Source of the DNA: Streptomyces sp. RPT161
Lineage (GTDB): Bacteria > Actinomycetota > Actinomycetes > Streptomycetales > Streptomycetaceae
Length of the DNA stretch: 64,000 nucleotides
Assembly (NCBI RefSeq): GCF_027533845.1
Contig: NZ_JAPZVN010000005.1
Span: forward strand, 248,001 to 312,000
Direction: 5' to 3'
The translations under genes and the position numbers were made by a program. How positions within the stretch are numbered: position 1 is the stretch's first letter; each line of letters starts with the position of its first letter. This document shows, piece after piece, positions 25,930-36,287 of the stretch. The notes beneath the pieces are model-generated. The model had not been told where the DNA came from, did not search any database, and saw nothing but the letters and a program-made list of their open reading frames with translations.

Positions 25930-27435
25930 TCAGTGCACGTCGCCCAGCAGTGCGATGATCCGCTTGCGGTAGACGAAGACCGCCACACCGGCGAGCGCGG
26001 CCACCGCGCCCTGGATCGCGAACGACGCCTCGGACAGGAACGCGTTGCCCGCCACCAGCTGGATGATCGCGGCGGTGCAGTCACCGGCCGTCACGGCAAG
26101 GAACCACAGACCCATCATCTGGCCCGCGTACTTGGCCGGAGCCAGCTTGGTGGTGACCGACAGGCCGACCGGCGAGAGGCACAGCTCCGCGACCGTCTGC
26201 ACCAGGTAGACCATGGCCAGCCACAGCGGGGTGACCTTCGCCCCGCCCGCGGCGGCGGTCTGCGCCATCATCATCACGCCGAACGAGATGCCGATGCCCA
26301 GCAGGCCGAGGGCGAACTTCACGGTGGTGCTGGGGTTGCGGTCCTTCAGCTTCACCCAGAGCATCGCGACGAACGGCGCCAGCGCCATGATGTAGAGCGG
26401 GTTCAGCGACTGGAACCAGCTGCTCGGGAAGCCGAAGCCGAACAGCTTCGACGCCGTGTTGTTGCTGGCGAAGACCGTCAGGGTGGAACCGGACTGGTCG
26501 TAGATCATCCAGAACACCGCGGCGGCGATGAAGAACCAGATGTACCCGGTGACCTTGGACCGCTCGTCCGCCGTGATCTCCTTGTCGCGGCGGATCTTCA
26601 CGAAGTAGTACGCGGGCAGCGCCAGACCGGCCAGCGACAGCGGCCACAGCGCCCAGTTGATGGTGAACGAACCGGTGGCGACCACGACGGCGTAGAAGAG
26701 CACCGCCGCACCGGCCCACATGCCGGCCTTCTTCAGCAGTACGGAGCGCTCCTCGGCCCGCAGCGGGGCCGGGACGCGGCTGCTCTCCTCCGCCAGGTGG
26801 CGGGTGCCCAGCAGGAACTGGCCGAGACCCAGCGCCATGCCGACACCGGCGAGGGCGAAGCCCAGGTGCCAGTTGACGCTCTGGCCGACCGTGCCGATGA
26901 CCAGCGGCGCGGCGAAGGCACCGAGGTTGATGCCCATGTAGAAGATCGTGAAGGCGCCGTCCCGGCGCGGGTCGTTCCGTTCCGGGTAGAGGTGGCCGAC
27001 CATCGTGGAGATGTTGGCCTTCAGCAGGCCGGAGCCGACCGCGATGAAGACCAGGCCCACGAAGAACGAGGCCTCGACCGGCACCGCCAGCAGGAAGTGG
27101 CCGATCATGATGATGGTGCCGGCCACGGCGACGGTCTTGCGCGGGCCCCACAGGCGGTCCGCGATCCAGCCGCCTGGCATGGCGAGCAGGTACACCGTCG
27201 CGTTGTAGACGGAGTAGATGGCGGCACCAGTGGCGGCGGCGAAGGCCAGACCGCCCTTGGAAGCCGGGGCGACCAGATAGAGCACGAGCAGTGCGCGCAT
27301 GCCGTAGAAGCTGAACCGCTCCCACATCTCCGTCATGAAGAGGGTGGCCAGGCCGCGGGGGTGGCCGAAGAAGGTGCCGCCGCCGTTCACAGGGGTCGCC
27401 TGTGCTGCGGTGTCCTTCGTCAGGCTGGACGCCAT
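25930..27435 (-). CDS. POT/PTR-family proton-dependent oligopeptide transporter
   Basis: A 501-residue major facilitator protein importing di- and tripeptides with protons. FFGHPRGLATLFMTEMWERFSFYGMRALL contains the ExxERF(S/Y)YYG-type motif of helix 1, needed for proton coupling. YSVYNATVYLLAMPGGWIAD and FTIFYMGINLGAF are the two PTR signature regions. At least 12 hydrophobic segments are visible. The ATG at 27435 (MASSLTKDT) is preferred; the 98 residues encoded upstream are Pro/Arg-rich and not conserved-looking. A long 5' leader and a promoter near 27751-27779 are inferred. Confidence 0.94.
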   Translation of the reverse strand: MASSLTKDTAAQATPVNGGGTFFGHPRGLATLFMTEMWERFSFYGMRALLVLYLVAPASKGGLAFAAATGAAIYSVYNATVYLLAMPGGWIADRLWGPRKTVAVAGTIIMIGHFLLAVPVEASFFVGLVFIAVGSGLLKANISTMVGHLYPERNDPRRDGAFTIFYMGINLGAFAAPLVIGTVGQSVNWHLGFALAGVGMALGLGQFLLGTRHLAEESSRVPAPLRAEERSVLLKKAGMWAGAAVLFYAVVVATGSFTINWALWPLSLAGLALPAYYFVKIRRDKEITADERSKVTGYIWFFIAAAVFWMIYDQSGSTLTVFASNNTASKLFGFGFPSSWFQSLNPLYIMALAPFVAMLWVKLKDRNPSTTVKFALGLLGIGISFGVMMMAQTAAAGGAKVTPLWLAMVYLVQTVAELCLSPVGLSVTTKLAPAKYAGQMMGLWFLAVTAGDCTAAIIQLVAGNAFLSEASFAIQGAVAALAGVAVFVYRKRIIALLGDVH

Positions 27436-27750
27436 GGTCGTTCCTTGGGTGCTCAGAGCGTGTGTTGGGGGGAACGCACGCCCGGTGGGGGTGACCGGCA
27501 CCGGCACGCGTACCGCCCGCCCCTCAACGTCCAGGGGGGTTCGCTCCCTTGTTCGGGAGCGGCAGAGCGGTCGCACGCCGGGATCCACGCCCCGCCTTCG
27601 CGGCATGGGCCCGGCCGACAGGTCATTCACTGGTGGGGGTGGCGGTATGCCGCCCCCGCACAGAAAGAGACCCTTGGCGCGTCGTTCGGCCGAGAGTCTC
27701 TTGGTCGTGCTAACGGACGTTCGCCCCAAGGTAGGTCAAGAGTCACGGCT
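27436..27750 (-). other. Long 5' leader of the peptide transporter
   Basis: About 315 bp without a credible gene. An inverted repeat AAGAGAC (27665-27671) / GTCTCTT (27696-27702) could form a hairpin in the leader RNA. No known riboswitch was recognised. Confidence 0.35.
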
Positions 27751-27779
27751 ATTGCACCGTCTTGAGATATACGTCACAA
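27751..27779 (-). promoter_or_regulatory. Candidate promoter of the peptide transporter
   Basis: On the minus strand TTGTGA (27779-27774) and TGCAAT (27756-27751) are 17 bp apart. An inverted repeat TCAAGA-N18-TCTTGA (27736-27765) covers the -10 element and may be an operator. Confidence 0.4.
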
Positions 27780-27891
27780 GGGGGCGCGAGGAGTCGTGTG
27801 ATCCACTCTCCGGCGCGCCGAGCCCCATCGATGATCCGGTGGCGTCCGCCCGCGCGCCCCCGTGGCCAGCTACGCGGACTACCATCAGCCC

Positions 27892-28563
27892 ATGACCCGC
27901 GTACTGCTCGCCGAGGACGACGCTTCAATCTCGGAACCGCTCGCGCGCGCGCTGCGCCGCGAGGGCTACGAGGTCGAGGTGCGCGAAGACGGACCCACGG
28001 CACTCGACGCCGGACTGCAGGGCGCTGTGGACCTGCTCGTTCTGGATCTGGGCCTGCCCGGCATGGACGGCCTGGAGGTGTGCCGACGGCTGCGCACCGA
28101 GGGCCATGGCTTTCCGGTTCTGGTGCTCACCGCCCGCGCCGACGAGGTGGACACGGTGGTCGGCCTGGACGCCGGTGCCGACGACTACGTGACAAAGCCG
28201 TTCCGGCTGGCCGAACTGCTCGCCCGGGTGCGGGCGCTGCTGCGGCGCGGCAGCGCCGAGGCCCAGCCCACCACCCAGGGCGTGCGGATCGACGTCGAGT
28301 CGCACCGCGCCTGGATCGGCGATGAGGAACTGTCGCTCACCGCCAAGGAGTTCGACCTGCTGCGCGTACTGGTACGGGACGCGGGCCGGGTCGTCACCCG
28401 CGACCAGCTGATGCGCGAGGTGTGGGACACCACGTGGTGGTCCTCGACCAAGACGCTCGACATGCACATCTCCTGGCTGCGCAAGAAGCTCGGCGACGAT
28501 GCCGCCAATCCGCGCTACATCTCCACCGTCCGGGGCGTCGGCTTCCGTTTCGAGAAGAACTAG
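27892..28563 (+). CDS. OmpR/PhoB-family response regulator
   Basis: A 223-residue regulator. The receiver domain (1-118) has the acidic pocket AEDD (residues 7-10), the phospho-acceptor D52 in LVLDLGLPGMDG, the switch Thr80 and K102 in YVTKPF. The C-terminal winged helix (about 128-220) shows RDQLMREVWD and YISTVRGVGFRFE. No clear ribosome-binding site precedes the ATG at 27892; a GTG ten codons earlier is possible, or the transcript is leaderless. It is followed after 25 bp by its sensor kinase. The signal is unknown. Confidence 0.93.
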   Translation: MTRVLLAEDDASISEPLARALRREGYEVEVREDGPTALDAGLQGAVDLLVLDLGLPGMDGLEVCRRLRTEGHGFPVLVLTARADEVDTVVGLDAGADDYVTKPFRLAELLARVRALLRRGSAEAQPTTQGVRIDVESHRAWIGDEELSLTAKEFDLLRVLVRDAGRVVTRDQLMREVWDTTWWSSTKTLDMHISWLRKKLGDDAANPRYISTVRGVGFRFEKN

Positions 28564-28588
28564 CAGAACGAGAAGTGTCTGAGCTCCG

Positions 28589-29890
28589 ATGCGCCGCCGT
28601 CTGATCAACTCCACGCTCGCAGTGGTCCTCGTCGTGATCGCCGTCTTCGGGATCTCGTTGGTGATCGTGGAGAGCCGGACGATCGAGAGCAGCGCCAAGG
28701 AGAGCGTGCAGTCCGACGCCGTCCAGCTGATCGGTGTCGTGGAGAACCGCATCGCCGCGGGGGAGAAGGTCTCGCCACCCGCGCTCACCCGGCAGATCAC
28801 CTCCCAGCGGTACGCCGTGATCAGGATCCCCGGTCAGGGGCCGATCACCCTGGGCACGCCGCCGCACGGCAAGGTCATCCAGTCACTGCAGACCGGGGTG
28901 CACGGCGAGTCGGTGCTGGTCCAGGAGTCCCGCTCGGTGATCAGCCAGGAGATCGGCCGGACCCTGCTGGTGATCCTGGCGGTGGCGCTGCTGGCCATCG
29001 CCGCGGCCGTGGTGCTCGCCGTACAGCAGGCCAGACGGCTGACCTCGCCGCTGATCGACCTGGCCGAGACCGCCGAGCGGCTGGGCTCCGGCGATCCGCG
29101 CCCCCGGCACCGCCGCTACGGGGTGCCGGAGCTGGACCGGGTGGCCGACGTGCTGGACGCCAGCGCGGAGCGGATCGCCAAGATGCTCACCGCCGAGCGG
29201 CGGCTGGCCGCTGACGCCTCCCACCAGCTGCGCACCCCGCTGACCGCGCTGTCGATGCGCCTTGAGGAGATCATCGCCACCGACGACCACGACACGGTCA
29301 AGGAGGAGGCGACCATCGCGCTCGGCCAGGTCGAGCGGCTCACCGACGTCGTGCAGCGGCTGCTGACCAACTCCCGCGACCCGCGCACCGGCTCCGCGGT
29401 CACCTTCGACCTGGACGAGGTGATCAAGCAGCAGCTGGAGGAGTGGCGCCCGGCGTACCGCGGTGAGGGCCGCAGCATCTCCAGTACGGGCACCCGCGGG
29501 CTGCGCGCCGTCGGCACGCCGGGGGCGGTCGCCCAGGTGCTGGCCACGCTGATCGAGAACGCGCTGATGCACGGCTCCGGCTCGGTGGTCATCCACACCC
29601 GGGTCACCGGCAACCAGGCCGTCGCCGAGGTCACCGACGAGGGCCAGGGCGTGCCGCCCGACCTCGGCTCCCGGGTCTTCGAGCGGACCGTCAGCGGCCG
29701 CAACTCGACCGGCCTCGGCCTCGCCGTCGCCCGCGACCTGGCGGAGGCCGACGGCGGCCGTCTGGAGCTGCTCCAGCAGCGTCCGCCGGTCTTCGCGCTG
29801 TTCCTGGCCCGGGAGAGCGGGGAGTACGCCGAGGGCGGCACGGAAACGCCGGAGGGCCGTCCTGACCAGGACGGCCCTCCGGTTCGCTGA
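28589..29890 (+). CDS. Two-component sensor histidine kinase
   Basis: A 433-residue membrane kinase with a helix at about 7-28, an extracytoplasmic sensor of about 100 residues, a second helix (about 130-152), a HAMP linker, and the HisKA segment with H212 in DASHQLRTPL. The ATPase domain carries the N-box ENALMHG, the G1 box DEGQGVP and the G2 box STGLGLAVARDLAEADGG. All catalytic motifs are intact. It forms a pair with the response regulator just upstream. Its last 14 codons are themselves one arm and loop of a perfect hairpin (29849-29882), so the terminator is inside the reading frame. Confidence 0.93.
   Translation: MRRRLINSTLAVVLVVIAVFGISLVIVESRTIESSAKESVQSDAVQLIGVVENRIAAGEKVSPPALTRQITSQRYAVIRIPGQGPITLGTPPHGKVIQSLQTGVHGESVLVQESRSVISQEIGRTLLVILAVALLAIAAAVVLAVQQARRLTSPLIDLAETAERLGSGDPRPRHRRYGVPELDRVADVLDASAERIAKMLTAERRLAADASHQLRTPLTALSMRLEEIIATDDHDTVKEEATIALGQVERLTDVVQRLLTNSRDPRTGSAVTFDLDEVIKQQLEEWRPAYRGEGRSISSTGTRGLRAVGTPGAVAQVLATLIENALMHGSGSVVIHTRVTGNQAVAEVTDEGQGVPPDLGSRVFERTVSGRNSTGLGLAVARDLAEADGGRLELLQQRPPVFALFLARESGEYAEGGTETPEGRPDQDGPPVR
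29849..29882. terminator. Hairpin terminator embedded in the kinase reading frame
   Basis: 16-nt arms (29849-29864 and 29867-29882) are perfectly complementary with only 2 nt between. The kinase stop codon lies 8 nt after it. It also faces the end of the convergent gtrA-like gene. Confidence 0.75.
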
Positions 29891-29906
29891 CGTGTACGCG
29901 GGGTGA

Positions 29907-30413
29907 CTACTTGCGGCCCGCGTTGACCCGGGACCGCTCGGCGTCGCTGAGGATCGCCTCCGCCTGCTCGACCGCCTGCGCGGGCAGCGAGCGGAACACC
30001 CAGGTGCGGTAGGACCAGAAGCGGAACAGGGTGGCGACACCGATTCCGGTGAACTTCCAGAAGTTGTTGGCCAGCGGGCCGTCCCAGCCCATGCCGTAGG
30101 TGGCGCCGAACAGCACGCCGTTCTCGATCACCAGGCCGATCGCGCTGAAGAACACGAACAGGCCCAGCTCCTTGCCGCGCCCGCTCTTGTCCGCGTCCCG
30201 GTAGGTGAAGTAGCGGAAGCCCACGTAGTTGAAGGCGATCGCGACGATCGTCGCCACCACACTGGCCCGCACGGTCTGCAGGTGGGTCGCGCTGCGTAGC
30301 AGGTTGAACACCACGAGGTTGACGGCGATGCCGGCGATGCCGACGACGCCGAACTTGGCGATCTCGCGGTAGAGGAGCCTCAATCGAGTGTTCAGCGCGC
30401 TCAGTCGACTCAT
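29907..30413 (-). CDS. GtrA-family membrane protein
   Basis: A 168-residue protein with four membrane helices (about 20-42, 48-70, 85-105, 118-140) and the family hallmark KFGVVGIAGIAVNLVVFNLL near the start. GtrA proteins are thought to flip or help transfer lipid-linked sugars across the membrane during cell-wall glycopolymer synthesis. The C-terminal 28 residues are soluble and charged. No glycosyltransferase gene is adjacent, so the sugar is unknown. ATG start at 30413. Confidence 0.9.
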   Translation of the reverse strand: MSRLSALNTRLRLLYREIAKFGVVGIAGIAVNLVVFNLLRSATHLQTVRASVVATIVAIAFNYVGFRYFTYRDADKSGRGKELGLFVFFSAIGLVIENGVLFGATYGMGWDGPLANNFWKFTGIGVATLFRFWSYRTWVFRSLPAQAVEQAEAILSDAERSRVNAGRK

Positions 30414-30826
30414 GATGTCGCTAGACCCTGTCTGTCGGTGATCGTCGGTTGCCGGTGCTGATGTGCCGGTGCCGTTTCATTGGGCTGTTCGGCTGCTCCC
30501 CCGAGGCATCATGCTAACCACCAAGGGTGAACGATCGCCTCCTGTCGAGGTGTATCCGTTCCCGCTCAAGGGTAGGGACCCGCCAAGTTGTGCCCATGTG
30601 CCGGTAAAAGGTGGACCTCCCATGAGTTGGACGGTCCGCTGCTCACCGGGGTTCGGAGTGGGCGTCTTAAATTCGGCTTACATTCTTGTGATGATCGCAT
30701 GCCCGGGCGCGTTTAACCCGGCAACGCGAGGGTGTCCAATCGGCGGTCGGGTGGTACGGGTGCCCGGTTGATCGCCGTTCCGCGTCGTCACGCAACGCGC
30801 GTAGATTCATCCGGAGTGTCCTCGCC
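30414..30826. other. Divergent intergenic region between gtrA-like and purK genes
   Basis: A 413-bp stretch. It should hold the promoters of both flanking genes. Short ORFs exist (for example one from 30621), but none has family features and none overlaps a good start site. No riboswitch was recognised. Confidence 0.4.
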
Positions 30827-30832
30827 TATACC
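30827..30832 (+). promoter_or_regulatory. -10 element for a leaderless purK transcript
   Basis: TATACC ends 8 nt before the purK GTG, so transcription would begin at or next to the start codon. The GTG has no Shine-Dalgarno sequence. The -35 (GATTCA at 30804, 17-bp spacer) is weak. Confidence 0.45.
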
Positions 30833-30840
30833 CTGGCCTG

Positions 30841-32028
30841 GTGACATTCCCCGTAGTCGGCATGGTCGGGGGCGGACAGCTCGCCCGTATGACGCACGAG
30901 GCGGGCATCCCGCTCGGCATTCGTTTCAAACTGCTCTGCGATGGTCCGCAGGACTCCGCGGCACAGGTCGTCCAGGACGTGGTGATCGGCGACTATCGCG
31001 ATCTTGAGACGCTTCGGGAGTTCGCCAAGGGCTGTGATGTGGTCACTTTCGACCACGAACACGTTCCGACCGAGCATCTGCGGGCGCTGGAGGCCGAGGG
31101 CGTCGTCATCCGGCCGGGGCCCGAGGCGCTGTTGCGCGCCCAGGACAAGGGGGCGATGCGGGACGCGCTGACCGCGATCGGGGTGCCGTGCCCGCGGCAC
31201 CGGATCGTCGCCGACCCGGCGGACGTGGCGGCCTTCGCCGCCGAGACCGGTGCCGCTGCGCATAGCGCCTCGGAGGATGGCGGCGGACGACGGGCGGGCG
31301 GCTTCCCCGTCGTGTTGAAGACCGTGCGCGGTGGATATGACGGCAAGGGGGTTTGGGTCGTCCACGACACCGAAGAGGCGGGTGAGCCCTTCAAGGCCGG
31401 TGTGCCGGTGCTCGCCGAGGAGAAGGTCGACTTCGTGCGGGAGCTCGCCGCCAACGTCGTCCGCTCCCCGCACGGCCAGGCCGTCGCCTACCCGGTGGTG
31501 GAGTCGATCCAGGTCGACGGCGTCTGCGACACCGTGATCGCGCCCGCGCCGGAACTGTCCGCCGAACTGTCCGCGCGGGCCCAGCAGCTCGCGCTGACCA
31601 TCGCCGGGGAACTGGGCGTCGTCGGCCATCTCGCGGTCGAACTGTTCGAGACCCGGGACGGCCGGATCCTGGTCAACGAGTTGGCGATGCGTCCGCACAA
31701 CAGCGGCCACTGGACCCAGGACGGCGCCGTCACCTCGCAGTTCGCCAACCATCTGCGGGCCGTGCTCGACCTGCCGCTGGGCGACCCGCGCCCGCGCGCC
31801 CGGTGGACCGTCATGGCCAACGTGCTCGGCGGCGACTACCCCGACATGTACCACGCGTACCTGCACTGCATGGCCCGGGACCCCGGCCTCAAGATCCACA
31901 TGTATGGCAAGGACGTGAAGCCGGGCCGTAAGGTCGGCCACGTCAACACCTACGGCGACGACCTGGCCGACGTGCGTGAGCGCGCCCGCCACGCCGCCGA
32001 CTACCTGCGAGGAACGATCACCGAATGA
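30841..32028 (+). CDS. purK: N5-carboxyaminoimidazole ribonucleotide synthase
   Basis: A 395-residue ATP-grasp enzyme making N5-CAIR from AIR, bicarbonate and ATP in purine synthesis. It starts [17 protein letters not shown], the dinucleotide-like N-terminal fold. The ATP-grasp core includes [35 protein letters not shown] and a C-terminal domain ending around [18 protein letters not shown] 10-residue insertion-like stretch ([12 protein letters not shown]) precedes the nucleotide loop. The GTG start is supported by homologue-like N-terminal residues and by the leaderless promoter. The stop overlaps the purE start (ATGA). Confidence 0.96.
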   Translation: MTFPVVGMVGGGQLARMTHEAGIPLGIRFKLLCDGPQDSAAQVVQDVVIGDYRDLETLREFAKGCDVVTFDHEHVPTEHLRALEAEGVVIRPGPEALLRAQDKGAMRDALTAIGVPCPRHRIVADPADVAAFAAETGAAAHSASEDGGGRRAGGFPVVLKTVRGGYDGKGVWVVHDTEEAGEPFKAGVPVLAEEKVDFVRELAANVVRSPHGQAVAYPVVESIQVDGVCDTVIAPAPELSAELSARAQQLALTIAGELGVVGHLAVELFETRDGRILVNELAMRPHNSGHWTQDGAVTSQFANHLRAVLDLPLGDPRPRARWTVMANVLGGDYPDMYHAYLHCMARDPGLKIHMYGKDVKPGRKVGHVNTYGDDLADVRERARHAADYLRGTITE

Positions 32029-32549
32029 ACTCCCCCCTCGTCGGCATCGTCATGGGGTCCGACTCCGACTGGCCCGTAATGGAAGCCGCCGCCAAGGCAC
32101 TCGAAGAGTTCGAGATCTCCTACGAGGTCGACGTGGTCTCGGCGCACCGCATGCCGCGCGAGATGGTCGGGTACGGGGAGCGGGCGGCCGGGCGCGGCCT
32201 GAAGGCGATCATCGCGGGTGCGGGCGGCGCCGCCCATCTGCCCGGCATGCTCGCCTCGGTCACCCCGCTCCCGGTGATCGGCGTGCCCGTGCCGCTGAAG
32301 TACCTGGACGGCATGGACTCGCTGCTGTCCATCGTGCAGATGCCCGCCGGGGTGCCGGTGGCCACCGTCTCCGTCGGCGGGGCGCGCAACGCGGGGCTGC
32401 TCGCGGTGCGGATGCTGGCCGCGCACGACGAGGAACTCCTGGAGCGGATGCGGCACTTCCAGGAGGACCTCAACCACCAGGCCACCGAGAAGGGCAAGCG
32501 GCTGCGCGCCAAGGTCGGCACCCAGGGCTCCTTCGGGTTCGGTAAGTGA
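32025..32549 (+). CDS. purE: N5-carboxyaminoimidazole ribonucleotide mutase
   Basis: A 174-residue class I PurE that rearranges N5-CAIR to CAIR. The signature [14 protein letters not shown] near the N terminus, SAHRMPREM with its catalytic His, and [14 protein letters not shown] match the family. The partner purK lies immediately upstream with a 4-bp overlap, and the stop overlaps the start of the dipeptidase gene by 4 bp, so the three are one transcript. Confidence 0.97.
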   Translation: MNSPLVGIVMGSDSDWPVMEAAAKALEEFEISYEVDVVSAHRMPREMVGYGERAAGRGLKAIIAGAGGAAHLPGMLASVTPLPVIGVPVPLKYLDGMDSLLSIVQMPAGVPVATVSVGGARNAGLLAVRMLAAHDEELLERMRHFQEDLNHQATEKGKRLRAKVGTQGSFGFGK

Positions 32550-33748
32550 GCGGCGCGATGGACGACCTCGCCCGCGCGCGTGAACTCCTCGCCGCGCACC
32601 CGGTGGTTGACGGCCACAACGACCTGCCGTGGGCGCTGCGCGAACAGGTCCGCTACGACCTCGACCGGCTCGACATCGCCACCGACCAGCGCGCCTCGCT
32701 GCACACGGACATACCCCGGCTGCGCGCCGGCGGCGTCGGCGCCCAGTTCTGGTCGGTCTACGTACGCGCCGACCTCACCGGCGACGACGCGGTCAGCGCG
32801 ACCCTCGAACAGATCGACGTCGTACGGCAGTTGACCGAGCGCTACCCGGCGGACCTGCGGCTGGCCACCACCGCGGACGACATGGAGGCGGCTCGGGCCG
32901 AAGGGCGGATCGCCTCGTTGATGGGCGCCGAGGGCGGCCACTCCATCAACAACTCCCTTGCCACGCTACGGGCGTTCCACGCGCTCGGGGTGCGCTACAT
33001 GACGCTGACCCACAACAGCAACGTGCCGTGGGCGGACTCCGCCACCGATGAGCCGCGGGCGAACGGGCTCACCCGCTTCGGCGAGGAGGTGGTACGGGAG
33101 ATGAACCGCTGCGGCATGCTGGTCGACCTCAGCCATGTCTCGGCCGACACCATGCGCGACGCGCTGCGGGCGACCTCGGCGCCGGTGGTCTTCTCGCACT
33201 CCTCGTCCCGTGCGGTCTGCGACCATCCCCGCAACATCCCGGACGACGTACTGGAGTTGCTGCCCGGCAACGGCGGAGTGGCGATGGCCACGTTCGTGCC
33301 GAAGTTCATCCTCACCGAGGCCATCGAGTGGACCCTGGGCGCCGACGAGAACATGCGCGCCAACGGTCTGCACCCGCTGGACTCCACGCCCAGGGGCATG
33401 GAGGTGCAGCGGGCCTACGAGGAGCGCAACCCGCGCCCGATCGCCACCGCGGCCACCGTCGCCGACCACCTTGACCACATGCGCGAGGTCGCGGGCGTCG
33501 ACCACATCGGCGTCGGCGGTGACTTCGACGGCACCGCCTTCGTGCCGAAGGGCCTGGACGACGTCGCGGGCTACCCCAACCTGATCGCCGAACTGCTGCG
33601 CCGCGGCTGGTCGGACGCCGACCTGGCCAAGCTGACCTGGCACAACGCGGTACGGGTGCTGCGCGACGCGGAGGCGGTCGGCCGCGACGAGCGGGCCAGG
33701 CGCGGCCCGTCCAACGCGACCATCGAACAGCTGGACGGAATGCGCTAG
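32546..33748 (+). CDS. Membrane-dipeptidase-type zinc peptidase (M19)
   Basis: A 400-residue renal-dipeptidase family enzyme cleaving dipeptides. The zinc motif [11 protein letters not shown] opens the protein. [11 protein letters not shown] contains the bridging Glu, [12 protein letters not shown] and [16 protein letters not shown] carry further His ligands, and GVGGDFDG the late Asp. There is no signal peptide, so it should be cytosolic or loosely associated. The GTG at 32546 overlaps purE; an ATG four codons later (MDDLARA) is equally plausible. Its place behind purKE is common in Streptomyces, with no clear functional tie. Confidence 0.93.
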   Translation: MSGAMDDLARARELLAAHPVVDGHNDLPWALREQVRYDLDRLDIATDQRASLHTDIPRLRAGGVGAQFWSVYVRADLTGDDAVSATLEQIDVVRQLTERYPADLRLATTADDMEAARAEGRIASLMGAEGGHSINNSLATLRAFHALGVRYMTLTHNSNVPWADSATDEPRANGLTRFGEEVVREMNRCGMLVDLSHVSADTMRDALRATSAPVVFSHSSSRAVCDHPRNIPDDVLELLPGNGGVAMATFVPKFILTEAIEWTLGADENMRANGLHPLDSTPRGMEVQRAYEERNPRPIATAATVADHLDHMREVAGVDHIGVGGDFDGTAFVPKGLDDVAGYPNLIAELLRRGWSDADLAKLTWHNAVRVLRDAEAVGRDERARRGPSNATIEQLDGMR

Positions 33749-33937
33749 TTGTCGGGTGTGGTCGCGTAAGGGGCGTGTCAATCCGCGCGGCCACACCGCC
33801 AAGGGCGCATCAAGAGCATCCGGGCGCGCTGCCCGCAGCCGATTGGCTGGATGGCACCGGTGCCCACCGGTGCCCGCGCCGGGGCGGTCAGCCGCGGGGC
33901 GGAGTTTCCCTTCGTCACCGTAGCGATGGATTCCGCC

Positions 33938-36067
33938 ATGTCCTTTCTGGCGCCTGAGAAGGTCGTTGTCTCCGATGCCCACCAGCCCACCAGGCACTCC
34001 GCGGCCGGCTCGCTGCGGGTCTCCGCGGGGCTGATCGATTCCAGGCAGCTGGTCGCCGCCCTGCCCGAGGCGCTGCGCAAGCTGCATCCACGGCGCATGA
34101 TCAGGACGCCGGTGCTGTTCGTGGTCGAGGTGGGGGCCACGCTCACCGCGCTGTCCGCGGTGCTGTCGCCCACCGTGTTCGCCTGTGTGATCACCGTCTG
34201 GCTGTGGTTGACGGTGGTCTTCGCCAACCTCGCGGAGGCGGTGGCCGAGGGCCGCGGCAAGGCGCAGGCCGAGTCGCTGCGCAGGACGCGCATGCAGACC
34301 ACGGCGCGCCGGCTGCACCGCTGGCGGGTGGGTCTGGACGACTGCCCCGAAGAGGTCGTCGCGTCAACGGAGTTGAAGCCGCAGGACTTCGTGGTGGTGG
34401 AGGCCGGGGAGGTCATCCCCGGTGACGGCGAGGTGATCCACGGCATCGCCTCGGTCGACGAGTCCGCCATCACCGGTGAGTCCGCGCCGGTCATCCGGGA
34501 GGCGGGCGGGGACCGCTCGTCGGTCACCGGCGGCACCAAGGTGCTCTCCGACCGCATCATCATGCGCATCACCTCCAAGCCCGGCGGAACGTTCATCGAC
34601 CGGATGATCGCGCTGGTCGAGGGCGCGGAGCGGCAGAAGACGCCCAACGAGATAGCCCTGAACATCCTGTTGGCGTCGCTGACCATCGTCTTCATCCTGG
34701 TCGTCGTCACCCTGCAGCCGATGGGGCGGTACGCCGGCTCCGAGCAGTCCACGATCGTGCTGGTCGCGCTACTGGTGACGCTGATCCCCACCACCATCGG
34801 CGCGCTGCTGTCGGCGATCGGCATCGCGGGCATGGACCGGCTGGTGCAGCGCAACGTCCTGGCCATGTCCGGCAGGGCGGTCGAGGCCGCGGGTGATGTG
34901 TCCACGTTGCTGCTGGACAAGACCGGCACCATCACGCTGGGCAACCGGCACGCGGCGGAGTTCCTGCCGCTGGACGGCATCGAGGACTGGCAGCTCGCGG
35001 ACATCGCCCAACTGTCCTCACTGGCCGACGAGACGCCTGAGGGCCGTTCGGTGGTGGTACTGGCCAAGGAGCGGTACGGGCTGCGGGAGCGGCAGCAGGG
35101 GGAGCTGCCGGGGGCGCTGTTCGTGCCCTTCACGGCGCAGACCCGGATGAGCGGGGTGGACCTCGCCGACGGGCGGATGATCCGCAAGGGGGCGGCGGCG
35201 GCCGTCGCCGGCTGGGTCGTGCAGCGCGGCGGCCGGGTGCCGGACGGACTCGGCCGGATGGTGGAGGACGTCTCCTCCTGTGGCGGCACCCCGCTGCTGG
35301 TCGCGGTCGAGGACGCCTACGGGGCAAGGGCGTTGGGCGTCATCCACCTCAAGGACGTGGTCAAGGACGGCATCCGGGAGCGGTTCGCGCAACTGCGCAG
35401 GATGGGCATCAAGACCGTCATGGTCACCGGCGACAACCCGCTGACCGCCCGCGCCATCGCGCAGGAGGCGGGCGTGGACGAGTTCCTGGCCGAGGCGACA
35501 CCCGAGCAGAAGCTGGCGCTGATCAAACGGGAGCAGGCGGGCGGCAACCTGGTCGCGATGACCGGCGACGGCACCAACGACGCGCCCGCGCTGGCCCAGG
35601 CGGACGTCGGTGTGGCGATGAACACCGGCACCTCGGCCGCCAAGGAGGCCGGGAACATGGTGGACCTGGACTCCAACCCGACCAAACTGATCGACATCGT
35701 CCAGGTCGGCAAGCAACTCCTCATCACCCGCGGCGCGTTGACGACCTTCTCGATCACCAACGACGTGGCGAAGTACTTCGCGATCATCCCCGCGATGTTC
35801 GCGGGCGTCTATCCGGGCCTGGACAAGCTCAACATCATGGGTCTGCACAGCCCGCAGTCCGCGATCACCTCGGCGATCATCTTCAACGCCCTGATCATCG
35901 TCGCCCTGATCCCGCTGGCCCTGCGCGGCGTCCGCTACACCCCCGCCTCGGCCCACGACCTCCTCCGCCGCAACCTGGCCGTCTACGGCCTCGGCGGCCT
36001 GATCCTCCCGTTCCTCGGCATCAAGGCGATCGACATGGCCATCCGGTTCGTGCCGGGTCTGGGGTGA
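33938..36067 (+). CDS. kdpB: KdpB-type P-type ATPase, without adjacent kdpA or kdpC
   Basis: A 709-residue KdpB-type ATPase, the energy-coupling subunit of KdpFABC potassium uptake. Seen are the actuator TGES (ITGESAPV), phosphorylation site D327 in [12 protein letters not shown], the nucleotide-site region FTAQTRMSG and [21 protein letters not shown] and the membrane motif [14 protein letters not shown] with Asp and Lys that couple to KdpA. All key residues are intact. Known KdpB works only in complex with KdpA and KdpC, yet the flanking genes are a dipeptidase and UDP-glucose dehydrogenase. Start uncertain: ATG 33938 or 33926, neither with a clear ribosome-binding site. Confidence 0.9.
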   Translation: MSFLAPEKVVVSDAHQPTRHSAAGSLRVSAGLIDSRQLVAALPEALRKLHPRRMIRTPVLFVVEVGATLTALSAVLSPTVFACVITVWLWLTVVFANLAEAVAEGRGKAQAESLRRTRMQTTARRLHRWRVGLDDCPEEVVASTELKPQDFVVVEAGEVIPGDGEVIHGIASVDESAITGESAPVIREAGGDRSSVTGGTKVLSDRIIMRITSKPGGTFIDRMIALVEGAERQKTPNEIALNILLASLTIVFILVVVTLQPMGRYAGSEQSTIVLVALLVTLIPTTIGALLSAIGIAGMDRLVQRNVLAMSGRAVEAAGDVSTLLLDKTGTITLGNRHAAEFLPLDGIEDWQLADIAQLSSLADETPEGRSVVVLAKERYGLRERQQGELPGALFVPFTAQTRMSGVDLADGRMIRKGAAAAVAGWVVQRGGRVPDGLGRMVEDVSSCGGTPLLVAVEDAYGARALGVIHLKDVVKDGIRERFAQLRRMGIKTVMVTGDNPLTARAIAQEAGVDEFLAEATPEQKLALIKREQAGGNLVAMTGDGTNDAPALAQADVGVAMNTGTSAAKEAGNMVDLDSNPTKLIDIVQVGKQLLITRGALTTFSITNDVAKYFAIIPAMFAGVYPGLDKLNIMGLHSPQSAITSAIIFNALIIVALIPLALRGVRYTPASAHDLLRRNLAVYGLGGLILPFLGIKAIDMAIRFVPGLG

Positions 36068-36287
36068 GTCAGCGGGGACTACGTGTCCGCCGGGAGCATC
36101 GGGGGGCGAACGCGAAGGGCGCGCCCCCAGGGAACTCCGCCCTCTCGGCGTACGGGGTGATGCGGCGGTATCCGTACCGGCTGTCGATCGGCTGACGGTG
36201 CACGACGATGGCCGCGCGGGGGGCGGCGATGACGTGGAGGCGATGCCGGCGCGGGCTCGCCGAGTCGGCCAGCCAGAAAGGCAACCC

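Noticed and set aside
30463-30771. 102-codon ORF between gtrA-like and purK genes
   Set aside because: No domain, low coding-type bias, and it covers the region where promoters for both flanking genes are expected.
36069-36284. 71-codon ORF after the UDP-glucose dehydrogenase gene
   Set aside because: It has an ATG and a plausible end (APFAFAPRCSR), but no recognisable domain, no ribosome-binding site and heavy Arg bias. I could not separate it from chance.
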